Program-made: the position numbers and the translations under genes | Assembly: GCA_907163375.1 (NCBI GenBank) | Contig: CAJQUW010016136.1 | Location: 186,001-250,000, forward strand | Direction of reading: 5' to 3' | DNA from: Prostheceraeus crozeri | Taxonomy: Eukaryota; Platyhelminthes; Polycladida; Euryleptidae | Length of the DNA: 64,000 nucleotides | Notes under the pieces: generated by a model | What the model saw: the letters and a program-made list of their open reading frames with translations, nothing else | Database searches by the model: none | Told to the model about the DNA's origin: nothing | Shown: piece by piece, positions 11,402 through 22,299 of the stretch | How positions within the stretch are numbered: the first letter of the stretch is position 1 | How the letters are laid out: the number at the start of each line of letters is the position of its first letter

Positions 11402-11695
11402 TATTAACTTTTCCTTTTCTTTCACACCAGTTTTCTAATCTATAGTTTGTATTCTGCAATTATATCAAACATTTTCTGTTACTAAATTTGTTTTCAGATT
11501 ACAATGAATGTCTTCATTATTGTATGATTGGAATACTATGCAAATCCAATCGTCATAGACATTGTAATATCTTGGATTTAATTGCTATGTTCGAATTCAA
11601 TTCTACAATCAAAAAGGAAATATTGTTGAACGCAGAGCGTCATATTTTTATTATGCTTAATTTCTATGTAAAAAATCTCCGTGCAACAATGTAGA

Positions 11696-11775
11696 GTTGT
11701 TGAACGAAAAATGGATGTAGCAATCAAGTGCGCGTGAGCGCACGAGATTGCTACATTCATTTTGAGTTGAACAAC
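11696..11775. repeat. Hairpin, 30-bp arms, left of the recombinase gene
   Basis: Arms 11696-11725 and 11746-11775 pair at 26 of 30 positions around a loop that is itself palindromic (GTGCGCGTGAGCGCAC). It starts 11 bases after the left direct repeat of the Crypton-type element. Confidence 0.8.
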
Positions 11776-11942
11776 ATCATTGTTATTAGTTTGGCTATAA
11801 CGTAATGAAATATATATAACAGATATATTATAAATATCTATAACAGATATCTGTCAAATAATACGTCTTTAAATTTGAAATCTCTCTTACGAGACAACAG
11901 TATACAAATAATATAATGCATGTCATTTGAAGCTGTATCAAC

Positions 11943-13306
11943 ATGGATCACGGTTGGCCAATGCTCGACTTTAAAAGATTCTCAAATGATGCAATAAGTG
12001 GGCTAAATTTGACGCAAATAAATGAAATTATGAATGAAGATGTATCAGTTATACCAACCTTTGACGAAGATTATTTAAACGATGAATTCATATTACCCAA
12101 TGAAGTACAAGATATGCTGAATGACACCGAAAATAAAATGAAGCCAATCAGTAGTGCTAATCAAGAGAAACTGCATTCATCTAAATTGGTTTCATTTCTG
12201 AGTAGCAAGAATATCCAATTTGATTTGAAAACAATATCAAAAGAAAAATTGAATGATTACCTCCGATATTTCTATCATGAACTCAGAACAAAAAATGGCC
12301 ACTTCTACAGTCCAGGAAGCCTCAAGTGTATTCGCGCTGGAATACATCGTCATATCACTCAAAACTTGAACCGAAACATCAATATCATAAATGATGATAA
12401 ATTTGCTTCGAGCAATCGAATGTTAACAACAATGGCAGGAATGTGGTTGTCTCACGGAGGTGAGTCTAAACAGTATGACAAAATTGAAGAAACGGATCTG
12501 AACAAGATATTTTCTTCTTTCCAAAGATCAACGGGGGAAGAACTCCAAAACGAAGTAATTTTTTTCAATATTGTTTTATCTCGGAGCCAGAGGAAGAGAA
12601 GAATTGCGCCGTATAAAAAGACATGAATTATGCATCGACATTGATTCTGATTGTGTGAAATATGCGTACATAAAAACTTTGAAAGATGACATTTCGGAGC
12701 CAAATAATGTGCGCAAGAATGTCAAAGTGTCACTCAAGGAAAAAGAATATAAACATCAGAGAAATAACAGAATCTATGACCCAAAAGCAATCGAAAGTTT
12801 TGAAATATATTTGCGTAAGATCGGAGAGGATGCTCCAGAAAGTGACAATCTCTTTCCTCGTCCTGCGAATAGCAAAAATTCAACTTACTTTTATAGCAGG
12901 AAGCAAGTTCGTGGTGTTAACTTTTTGGGTGATTTCATGAGAGACAATTTCGAAGAAATTAAAGTTGTCAAAGACATATACCAATCACTGTGTTCGGTGC
13001 ACGACAGTCACGCGAGCCAAAGAAAATGGTCTCAGTGACGCAGAGGTGTGCATGATCACCGGTCATAAAGATCAAAGGTCAATAATTCGGTATGACCGCC
13101 CATCGGATGCCAGACGACGAAATTTAACCTCGGTACTTAATAATTCGGCAACTATCTCAACCATCTCAGAATCAAACGAAACATCAGAAAAAAACAAACG
13201 AAGTATGACAAACACAACAGTCAATCACTGCATAACTGTTCCTAATAAGAAAATGAAGATCACAGTCGAAGCTAACACGAATACAATTCACTTTGATTTT
13301 TCGTGA
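11943..13306 (+). pseudogene. Crypton tyrosine recombinase (DUF3504-like), two frameshifts
   Basis: Three overlapping frames make one protein. 11943-12565: acidic N-terminus, then the SAM-like core-binding domain with YLRYFYHELRTKNG, YSPGSLKCIRAGIHRHI and NRMLTTMAGMW. Second frame (from about 12566 to 12960): catalytic Arg I in YLGARGREELRRIK and later FEIYLRKIGED. Third frame (about 12965-13306): YTNHCVRCTTVTR with the H-x-x-R pair, then ITGHKDQRSIIRYDR with the second His and the nucleophile Tyr. So the R..HxxR..H..Y set is all present. This is the Crypton-derived domain also found in vertebrate KCTD1/QRICH1-type genes. The breaks fall at a T-run near 12563 and an A/G-rich spot near 12962, so sequencing error is possible as well as decay. 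Confidence 0.85.
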
Positions 13307-13386
13307 CTTAACTTTTCTGTGTGGCGTTTAAGCTGTTTTCTGTTGAATATACATTGAATATACGAAAATATACATTTATGAAAAGA

Positions 13387-13432
13387 GTGCATTGCAATGG
13401 CATTGCTTAACAGTTTTGCCATTGCAATGCAC
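13387..13432. repeat. Perfect 16-bp inverted repeat
   Basis: Arms GTGCATTGCAATGGCA (13387-13402) and its exact complement (13417-13432) around a 14-nt loop, 80 bases past the recombinase stop codon. It could act as a terminator-like structure or a recombinase-binding site; neither is shown. Confidence 0.85.
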
Positions 13433-13516
13433 ACTTTAGAACATTGTTTCAGTCTTTTTTCTATGGTAGAATAGAAATCAAAAGAATGCAAGAATATTGC
13501 CAAACTAATAACAATG

Positions 13517-13587
13517 ACATTATTATGTTTGATTTCCTATGCAAAATCTCCGTGCACGTAGTGCACGGAAATCAAACATAATAATGT
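13517..13587. repeat. Hairpin with perfect 21-bp arms enclosing the right direct repeat
   Basis: Arms 13517-13537 and 13567-13587 are exact complements. The loop holds the right copy of AATCTCCGTGCA and a small inner palindrome (GTGCAC, GTA, GTGCAC). Confidence 0.85.
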
Positions 13588-13597
13588 TATATTGTGG

Positions 13598-14003
13598 TCA
13601 AGTTTGCATAGCCATCTTTATCCACACAACACATGGCAATGATATATGATTTTTCAACTGCGCGGGAACTTTTGCAAGACCGTATACAATGCTTAGTCCA
13701 TATGCAGGATGCAAACAGTCACAGACATCGATTTGAATTGAAGAATAAAAAGCGCTAGAATCAAAAATAAAACCTGTAATTGCATAAATCACATCTGCCT
13801 TCCTAAAATTCACTTGAGCATACAACAATGAAAGACGCACCAATAGCGTTACAGGCGTACATTTCGTAGTTTTTGCTGTCTTTTGATTCATGTATGTCAA
13901 TGAAATAGCCAGGTATGTATATCAAACTGAAACCAATTACAAGAAATTCTAATAAAACGCATTGTTTATCTGCAACAAATTGATCACACAAAATGTATAA
14001 CAA
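13598..14003 (-). pseudogene. Unrecognised membrane-protein-like coding remnant
   Basis: Two minus-strand frames look like one broken coding region: the first (14003-13803) has a hydrophobic run FLVIGFSLIYIPGYF and then YEMYACNAIGASFIVVC; the second (13900-13598) has ADVIYAITGFIFD and then CLHPAYGLSIVYGLAKV. A one-base shift near 13815 would join them. The pattern is faintly like an ABCA-type transmembrane region, which is only a guess. The end overlaps the 29-bp repeat shared with 10011-10039. I do not recognise the gene. Confidence 0.25.
13662..13690 (-). repeat. 29-bp exact repeat, copy 2
   Basis: Exact reverse complement of 10011-10039; see that entry for the shared reading frame. Confidence 0.85.
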
Positions 14004-14224
14004 AATCTACATGGCTATCTTATCTTTGACAATCAGTATATCTATATTAAACTGATCGCATAGTTTTTAAAAATCTGCTTAGGAATCTATAACAAATTGA
14101 TCACATAATATTTATAAGAAAATCTGTTTTTATAAACAAACTAATCCCACAATATTTATGAAAACTTAAGAAATGTAACTATCTGACAGGATGTGCTTAC
14201 TGCATTTTTACTTTTTTCGTTTAG

Positions 14225-14690
14225 CATTCATTATCCATTCTTCGTAGGGAGGACGGTTTTCCCAATGGATTTTATTCACATATCACGGTTGGCAGCAGCT
14301 CTCTCCTTCAGGCCAAGCTCCTTGCAATCAGCCAGTATCGTTTCGCGCCACGTCGTCTTATGGCGACCTCTCGGCGTTGGGCACGGTAGGTCCATGCCAA
14401 ACGCCTTCTTGACACAGTTATCCCCTGGTTTCAGGAGAACATGCCCGAACCACCTAAGATGGTTCCCTTTCAAGACCACCTTGATGTCTTCTATTCCAAG
14501 AAGCCGGAGAAGCATAGAAGTAGCGAACCTGTCCTTCAAAGATACCCCCATCATGCAACGGATCATTCTGCATTCTGCTGTCACCATTATTTGCTGATCT
14601 TCGACTTTCATGGGCCATGTTTCACTGATGTATATCATGCACCTTTTCACACATGCGTCATACACTTGACCTTTCATTCATAGAGGAGTC
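14225..14690 (-). mobile_element. RTE-like LINE, 3' end fragment
   Basis: Minus-strand tail of a LINE reverse transcriptase: VYDACVKRCMIY, ISETWPMKVEDQQ, RMIRCMMGVSLKDR, LRWFGHVLLKPGD, RGRHKTTWRETI. This is the conserved region after the RT palm in RTE/BovB-type elements and matches in kind the tail of the copy at 6.0-6.5 kb, though the two are diverged. The 3' end near 14225 is frameshifted (NRPPY remnant). It is 5'-truncated at about 14690, as LINE insertions usually are. Confidence 0.8.
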
Positions 14691-15600
14691 GTCTTCGATG
14701 CTAGAAATGGTGACAGCTCACGAAACTTTCGCCAACCAGATTGAACGCGTGCAGATAATGAAGCGCCTGTACCACCATCGGATTCCATCATGTCACAAAG
14801 GTGGCAAAATCTGCTCACGGCCAGTGACCCCATGTGTGAAATCATGCGTATGTCTTATATTAATAGCACACTTACAGCCTAAATTAGAAAAATACTTTGG
14901 AGCAAGTAGTTGTAGCAAAAAAGTTATCGTAATAAAGAATTGGATAGAATCGCAATCTTAATGAGACTCATTATCGCCAAAGCTTCATTGTTGGCTATTA
15001 AAAAACTCGATTTCCAAATCCCGGGATTTCAATGCCGTAAAATATATCAGAATCCTGGGATCGCAATCCTTACTGCCAATATAAAAACTGATGCATATTT
15101 TTGTCCGTAATGTTTAGCTTCCTCTCAATAGGTCTAGCTTTCTCAAATTGGTGTGGATGTAGCGTGCAGTTTGTTCTCTGAGATTCATGCTCAGGTGTGC
15201 AATTTTCGTAAGTAAAGCAAACTTTTTTATAGCTCACGAAGTTGTGCACCTTACAACTTGAAATTAATTATGTGAAGATAAACAGTCATCTAGATAAGAT
15301 CTCTCAATATACGTGGCTCACAATTTCAATTGCGTCTCATCAAAGGTTGCGCAATGTGTCATTGCGAGAATGTTATGAAACTACAGTGACCAAGCTAAGA
15401 AGCACAGAAAAAACATACTCGTAAAACGACATTTTTCGCCGCCCGCTATATCACAATTTATACAATAGTTTATTTGTACGTACGAATTATAATCAACACC
15501 ATTAAGACCATGGCTTCGATACAAGCAATCATGAATTTCATTGAACAAAATGTGCTGTTACTTATTTGCATAACTTCATCATTTACCATTCTACTGCAAG
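14691..15600. other. No gene recognised
   Basis: Spacer inside the ankyrin intron; no motif-bearing frame. Confidence 0.45.
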
Positions 15601-15670
15601 CGACGCTTTGAGGAATGCTGTCTCCCCACAGATATCATTGACGGAGTCATCCGGAAACTGAATAAATTTG
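15601..15670 (+). CDS. Putative small exon on the opposite strand (weak)
   Basis: A 70-nt stretch lies between a possible acceptor (CTACTGCAAG) and a consensus donor TTTG|GTAAGT. It reads RRFEECCLPTDIIDGVIRKL, a composition that looks like real protein. A second acceptor (CTCCCCACAG) inside it would give 39 nt. No neighbouring plus-strand exon was found and the protein is not recognised, so this may be chance. Confidence 0.2.
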
Positions 15671-16160
15671 GTAAGTCAAATAGATATGCAACCTGGATGC
15701 TGCGAAATGTACATTACATCTATGCCAAACATGGTTACTTGTTTTATTCAACCGAGATCCGAAGACAATGAAGAAAATTAGTGAGCTCATTAACCGTTCT
15801 ATAGGAAGTTGAAATCAAGAAATTGTGCTACTCGTACTTAAAAGTAGAAACAAAGTATCACTAAATCGTCTTCCAGGGGTATTTAAGGACTAATTGTCTA
15901 TTTCTCTAAAATTTAAGGGCGATTCCCGAGCTCGGCCAACACGCTGATTTTAACATTAATATTTTCTGTATCAAAACTCATGAAATTTAGACATTGGTGA
16001 ATTATTCACTTAATTTCAATGAGATTATATTTAGGCAGGATGTTAAATTTAATCTCTGAAGATAATCGGTAATGACTCAAATACGCTGTTTTCATAACAG
16101 CAAGCAATCAACAAGAAATCCAACATGTCCATGCACGTGTATGCATTCGAAAGTTCTTAC

Positions 16161-16273
16161 TTCACTCGTTCAGGTTTTCTATCTCTCAAAATGTTCAATA
16201 AGTGAATTATTACACCAACATGTCCTTCGCGGATTGCCTTAAACCATTCTTTCTCCTTTACCATTTTTATGAC
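16161..16273 (-). CDS. Ankyrin-repeat gene, upstream exon
   Basis: A 113-nt minus-strand stretch lies between acceptor TCATCTTTACAG (before 16273) and a consensus donor GAA|GTAAGA (after 16161). It reads VIKMVKEKEWFKAIREGHVG, then VIIHLLNILRDRKPERV: a helical first ankyrin unit of the type A..G....V..LL. It starts in phase 0 and ends with two bases, AA, exactly what the exon at 9050-9127 needs to make Lys. The two together read continuously into the ankyrin core TALHLSCQYNHE. The intron between them would be 7033 nt and filled with transposons. The start of the gene lies further upstream and was not found. Confidence 0.6.
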
Positions 16274-19171
16274 CTGTAAAGATGAAGTATAGCATGAAGC
16301 CGATATCAAACGAGCAACAAAATACAGCAAAACGACAACATAATATTAACATCAAATCTGAAAGAGAACATGCATTAAGATGCTCAAAGGAGTCGGAATT
16401 GATCTATAGACTGCCAGATAGATTTCAAAGCGTGTAACCACATAAAAAACATCATGATTGATACATATACTATACAAATCGCAAAGAATTAGTTCGAACT
16501 GAAAGTGAAGGACTCGAAAATTTTTGTATGTACGTGCATGATAAATGTTGGTTGTGAGTTTGGAGAGAGATGGATAGCCTTCAACATGAGCGAGTAAAAA
16601 AATCTTCCTATTGGAGGTCCGGACAGTTTTCGTCAATATGTGACCAGGTTTCCGAATATATTAACAGCCTGACACCTAAATTTGAGAAAATCCTAGATGG
16701 ATAAAGTATGCGGCCCTAGATTTGAACCAGTTATAGATGGAAGCAACAGCAAGTAAGGCGATTATTTATAAGTGAAAATCTATTTTTTTTATATATTATT
16801 GAAAATCGCACAGCTCATTTGAAAAAAAAGAGATAATGCCGTGTATACAATTTACATATGCAAGTGACGGTTATTCGAGATAATTTGCAGGTGAACATGA
16901 GAAAGGAGCAAATGTGCGTTGCCCACGTTAAGTTGTGCAAAGAGTCAAACACAAATGACCGCTCAAGAATCAAAATGATGAAGGAGATAATTAGTATTCA
17001 AACAGGCAACATCGACATCGAGATCCGCAAGTGTGTGAACTCTCTCTTTTGTAACATCGACAGGTGACTTGCTAACACTATCGAAAATTGGACATCCGCA
17101 TACGAATAATGAAAAAATTAAGGATTCGTATATCATCCTAAAAATTGCTTACAATAAGTGTCCTCTTAAGCTCTCTCTTAATATTGTATAGAAGCGCTTC
17201 ACGACCAAAAAAATCTTGTCATCCCATATAAATTTGAAGTTAAAAAGGAAACTCCAAATATTTCACAGAATTTCTTTCCGTGGATCTAGAAAAGCACAAT
17301 ATCACGCGAGCAATCGTGATTCGTGATCCGTGGACCTTTTATGGAGAGTTTATGCGCCTATGCATGCATATCCACGTATCTGTAACGAATAATGAACTTT
17401 CAGATACATCTTCTGTAAATTAGTCAAAGGACGTGAAATATTGTGTTTGATCCATCAAAGATAACTAAATCTTTCTTTTTATCGCTGTCAGCTGAATACG
17501 AATGGCCACCAAATTCGCTTGATAATGCATATATGCAAGGAGTACTCAGCAGGCTGCAACATCGAACTCGAGTAGCTACTGAAAACAATGAAGCTTGATG
17601 GAATATAAATTTTGTGTGATGATTAGTGATGCTACTCGTGAGCTAATGATATGCGCTTACGAATATTTTTTGTATAGTAAGCTAAACCTGGACGATGAAG
17701 TTGTTGCAATCAACAAGAATGAAACATAACACTAAACAATTGACTGAACGATATCTCTAAACTAATTGAAATTTAAATGCATCTGCAAGGGGATTGCCAT
17801 GAAGCTGACCATGAAATTTTATAATTATCCATGCATTTAACTTCAGCAGAAATTGAATATAAGATATTCGTCAGATGTTCAAAATAATGATTGAAACGAA
17901 TTGCTCATTTTCGGTTGCACATTTTCTTTTAAGCAGTATGAATTGTAAATGAACACAAGTGAATACAGAAAGAATAGCAAAATTCTTTTTGGGATTAATA
18001 CCTCCCCCATGAGAAAAGTAAGCCCTGATGTCAATAAACAAAATTTGTATCTTTAATAGCAGCAGGTCTTATTTATCTGTAACTATTCAATAACACTATC
18101 AAAAGTGATATTTAAGAAAAATTATAATCGATTTTTCAAACTTACAAATGCACTACAATCATGAGCCATTCAAACATTGTAATGTAATAAGAGTATCAAT
18201 CTTCGGCTATAAATTATGCTGTTAATACTACAGCAAAGTCTTAACCAAAGACTCCTGTTTAAGCGCGCAACATTACTGTGCCAATGATGACCAGGCATAT
18301 TCAAATGAAGTCGGAGTCATCCTACCAGGTTGAATTGATTGATATATGACTCTATTTGAATAAGCTCTGTGGTCATGAATTCGTCAGAAAGTTATTTCTT
18401 TGATTGATTCACTTCAAATCAAGTGACCTACCGGATAAACAGAAATACCAATGCTGCACCTATAGGCTACATGTTATATATTACAATTGTATACCATTGT
18501 TATGATATTCTCCCCCCACCCCCAATCTAAATTGACGACCAGAGAAGCATATCAGAAAACCGCCATTATTCAATTTCCCCTCGGAAAAAGAGAGGAAGAC
18601 AAATTCTTCTAGACGCCACAGTTAAAATCTTTTAGTCAATCTTAGGGGAGATGTAAGTACGAAGTTAACAAAATCTCCAAGAAGCCACAAACTTCGGGCT
18701 AAGTGTTGTGTCTTCAGTTGAAATCGTGTGTTAAACAACATTTTTAGGAAAAGAAGGGAGAATTGAATAACACGGAGAATAAGAGTCAACTTCCAAAAAT
18801 TGCAACTTCGGTGAACTGTAGGCTATATTGCACTTTGCGACCGGAAAATGATAACAAATGAAAGGAAGAAGAGCAAGGGCGTCGCCAGTGGGCCTCCCGG
18901 GTGTGGCCCCCGTGCTCCAAGGTCGCGTAGAAAAATGAAGGTCCTGATTTCTAAAAACGGGCGCTTCCATCATTTTCTCTGTCGGGCGGCGCGCAAAAAT
19001 CAACTAGCTACGGCATCTGATTGATCTGAATCTTGAGATAACAAAGAAATTAGTCTTTAACGTGGAATTTGATCTGCCAAGACTAATTTAAGGGCGGATT
19101 ACATAAAAATCTCCGTCTCGTTTTGTTTCCGCAAGAGCATGAATGGTGAATGAGCGAGATTGGGTCGCTGG
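16274..19171. other. No gene recognised
   Basis: AT-rich sequence upstream of the ankyrin exon. A GC-richer patch at 18870-18990 looks like a dispersed repeat but cannot be classified. The start of the ankyrin gene may be here or beyond. Confidence 0.45.
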
Positions 19172-19669
19172 CAGTGTTGCGATTCTTGGCGTAGGGTAAA
19201 AAAAACGCGCAAGGTCGAAAAACACGCGCACATGTATTTCCTTACAAATAAGCCAAAATGGCAACTATGATCGCTAATATTTGATGAAACGAATTTTTAC
19301 AAAGCTTAAATTTGCAGATCAGATAGCTTGGTATTTTTCAGGACAAGTCAAATACACACGTGCCTTAAGTGGTAGATGCACACGAGCAGTGGGCCTATAG
19401 GCTATCCATTGAGTGAGATGTTAATGAACCTAAATGATCTTTGATAGGCTATACATGTGGCTTATCTAGAAACTGCATGTAATTTGAAATTTTGATATCT
19501 TGATTTTGATATTTTAGAACCAAAGTTTTCTATTATCAAAAATTAAAAATAGAAGTCGAAAACTTAAAAAACGCGCAAAATGGATAAAAATGGAAGAAAA
19601 CACGCTTACACGCGCAAATTGTCAAAAAAAAACGCGCGCGCGTGTAAACACGCGCGAATCGCAACACTG
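19172..19669. mobile_element. Complete non-autonomous hAT-type MITE, 498 bp
   Basis: Both ends carry the 14-bp terminal inverted repeat CAGTGTTGCGATTC, and the element is flanked by an exact 8-bp target duplication GTCGCTGG at 19164-19171 and 19670-19677. An 8-bp duplication with a CAG-type start is the hAT hallmark. The interior has no coding capacity and is rich in ACGCGCAA-type motifs, concentrated near the two ends, which could be subterminal transposase-binding sites. Confidence 0.88.
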
Positions 19670-20120
19670 GTCGCTGGGCTAAATGAGTTTCTCACAACGC
19701 TTGAGTTTCACACAGCGCCCATTGGGAAACATGTGTCTCTAAACATGATTTGAATAGATTAAGCTGTTTCATTATCTTTTGCTTATGTATTTCACAAGTA
19801 GACATAGGCGTCAATCCCTACAAGTTTCTTTTCCGATTGGGCATTGCATATTGTGAACATTAATTGATGACGAAATTCTGAAGGCGTATATTAGCTGATT
19901 ACTGACGTATACTAGCTGATAATTACTGCTTGCAGTACGACTGACACTTGACGAGTGACGTCCACATCTGTACGCGTAGCGGGATTTCTACCAAGATAGC
20001 GGAATAATGACTAAAATTCGGAAGTCATTTAGTCAGAAGATGATCATGTATAATGAATCCGACAGACAGACCTGCAAAGTTTTGATGGAATAATCCATTG
20101 TGTAAAAATGTATAGAATAA

Positions 20121-22213
20121 TATGAAGAAGAAACTCAACAACTCTTCTCTACGACTTTATTATCAATCCTTAACAATTCAAATCATCCTAACAGCTACGG
20201 TGAAATTGCCGAGGATGTCAAAACCACACTAGAAAAGACAATACCCTTCGTTCGTCAGCCGCATAGTGGACAGCCAGTATAGAAAAGTGACAAGGATGTG
20301 TTATCCGCTCAATCGAAAGTAGCGCACCTCCGTCGATCCGGAAGGACTGCTGAGGCGAAAGAGGCACAGAAAGAACTTGCTCAAACTTACAAGGTTTGTC
20401 AGAGAGCTGCCCTGAACAAGGTCATTACCACAATAGCAGCGGCTGGCAGTGCGCGCAAGAACGATGCGGTCTGGATTGCCGTGAGAACACTGACGGGAAG
20501 AAGACGAAAGAGTGGAATCACCGTTTCTGGGGACACTCCAACTGCCCGCAAAGATGCAATTAAGGAGTATTTCTCGGCAACTTTGAATGCAGCCTCACCG
20601 AAATCGATCAACATGTCCTTCCATCAATGTTCCGCTCTACCCTCTGAATCAGACTTCAATGTGACTCCGATAACTGTTGATGAAATAATGCAACAGGCCA
20701 TTCAAACCCCAGGAGGAAAATGTGCAGGGCCAGATGGCGTGCCAGCTGAGGTACTAAGCATTCAATGTGTTGCTGAGCATCTTGTCGGGGTAATGAACAG
20801 CCTGCTTCAGGGTAGACCAGCACCACCAGAATGGACATCTGCTAATATCATCGGAGTGCCAAAGAGGCAAGGTACAACTCGACTGGAAGAGCACAGAGGT
20901 ATCTCGCTGATGTCATGTGCTGCAAAACTTTTTAACAAGATCATCTTGTCAAGAATTCGACCTGTCCTAGAACCCTACCTACGATTCGAGCAAAATGGCT
21001 TTCGTCTGCACCGAAATACGACCTCACATATACTCTGTCTTCGGAGAATATTGGAGTAGTGTCGCATTCACCAACGTAATCTCGTCTGTGTTTTCGTGGA
21101 TTTTCGCAAGGCCTTCGATTCCGTTTCTCGAAGCGCTCTTGCCGGTGTACTGAGAGCTTTCCGCGTTCCACCACCACTTGTGCATTCCATCATGGCACTT
21201 TACAGGGACACAAGAGCTGCGGTAATGACCAGCGACGGATCTACAGACACCTCTCCAACCACCTCTGGAGTCCTTCAAGGAGACACACTCGCACCGTTCT
21301 TGTTTGTGCTACTGCTAGACTGGGTTCTCCATGACGCCATTCCCTCTTGCGAACACGGGCTGCTTCTAAGCCGTCGGAGGAGTCTGCGGCATCCCGAAAA
21401 GCGTTTGTCTGTCCTTGCATATGCTGATGACCTCGTACTATTGTCCTCAACGGTCGAGGGAGCAAAGAGTTTGGTCGCCAACCTCCAGACTTCAGCAGCA
21501 AACGTGGGCCTGTCATTCAACATCAAGAAGTCCGAAGTTATGACTATTCCATCTGATCTCAATGTTCACATCGAGTGCCGCGACATCGACGGTAGTGTAA
21601 AACGCCTCCCTCGATCAAACAGATTTGTCTATCTCGGCGGTGTTGTTCCATCAATCCAATCTGACATCGAGAGGCGAAGATCTTTGGCCTGGACTGCCTT
21701 CCGCTCTGTTAGGGTATTCCTACAGAGTGAACCGTTGCCTAATGCTCTCAGAATTCAACTCTTCTCATCAGTGATCGAGTCGGTGCTCCTTTACAATGCG
21801 GAAACCTGGACTCTAACAAGGACTCTCGAGAGGCGACTGGACTCCGCCCATTCCGCTTTACTCCGCGCGGCTTTCTCCATACGCTACACAGACAAGGTAA
21901 AGACCGACGATCTGTATCGAAGGTGTGGGCTCATTCGACCGAGCCAGACCCTACAACAACGACGGTTGACTCTGTGCGGGCATCTGGTTCGAGCAGAAGA
22001 CTATTGTCGTGAACCGGCTCAAGGCATCTTGTTCATGACTTCACATGAACCCCGTCGACGAGGACAGGCAAATTCTACGACCTATGTCGACTGCCTATTT
22101 AAAGACGCTAGTGCTCCAGATCAAGTAAATGGCAGTTCATATGTCAGACAGTTAGCCCGAGATCGGAAGATCTGACGCCTTTTGGCGTAACTATGTATGT
22201 ATGTATGTATGTA
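20121..22213 (+). mobile_element. RTE-superclade-like LINE, nearly intact RT with two stop codons
   Basis: One plus-strand frame stays open from 20121 to 22175 except for two TAG codons at 20279-20281 and 21057-21059. After a helical linker it contains the RT domain: GGKCAGPDGVPAEVL, EEHRGISLMSCAAKLFNK, motif A FVDFRKAFDSVSR, GVLQGDTLAPFLF, and motif C with the active site AYADDLVLLSS; then the C-terminal LLYNAETWTLTRTL and RRLTLCGHLVRAED. The endonuclease is missing (5'-truncated). The 3' end is a short (TATG)n run at 22192-22211, as in RTE-type elements that end in microsatellites. Relatively young but unable to make the full protein. Confidence 0.85.
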
Positions 22214-22265
22214 AAAATGTGTTTCACTACTCTAATTCAAGACGATTGCTTCAGAAACGAAGTGT

Positions 22266-22298
22266 CATGGAATTCTAGATAATATCTAGAATTCCATG
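22266..22298. repeat. Perfect 15-bp palindrome with 3-nt loop
   Basis: CATGGAATTCTAGAT (22266-22280), AAT, then its exact complement (22284-22298), 50 bases past the end of the LINE. Confidence 0.9.
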
Positions 22299-22299
22299 G

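Larger units (their letters stand above)
11674..13556 (+). mobile_element. Crypton-type element bounded by 12-bp direct repeats (candidate limits)
   Basis: The tyrosine-recombinase gene at 11943-13306 is flanked by an exact direct repeat AATCTCCGTGCA at 11674-11685 and 13545-13556, each preceded by a similar TTYCTATG(C/T)AAA. Cryptons are known to lack terminal inverted repeats and to insert by recombining short identical sequences, so a pair of short direct repeats around the gene is what one would expect of the termini. Each repeat lies beside or inside a hairpin (11696-11775; 13517-13587). The limits are an inference. Confidence 0.5.
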
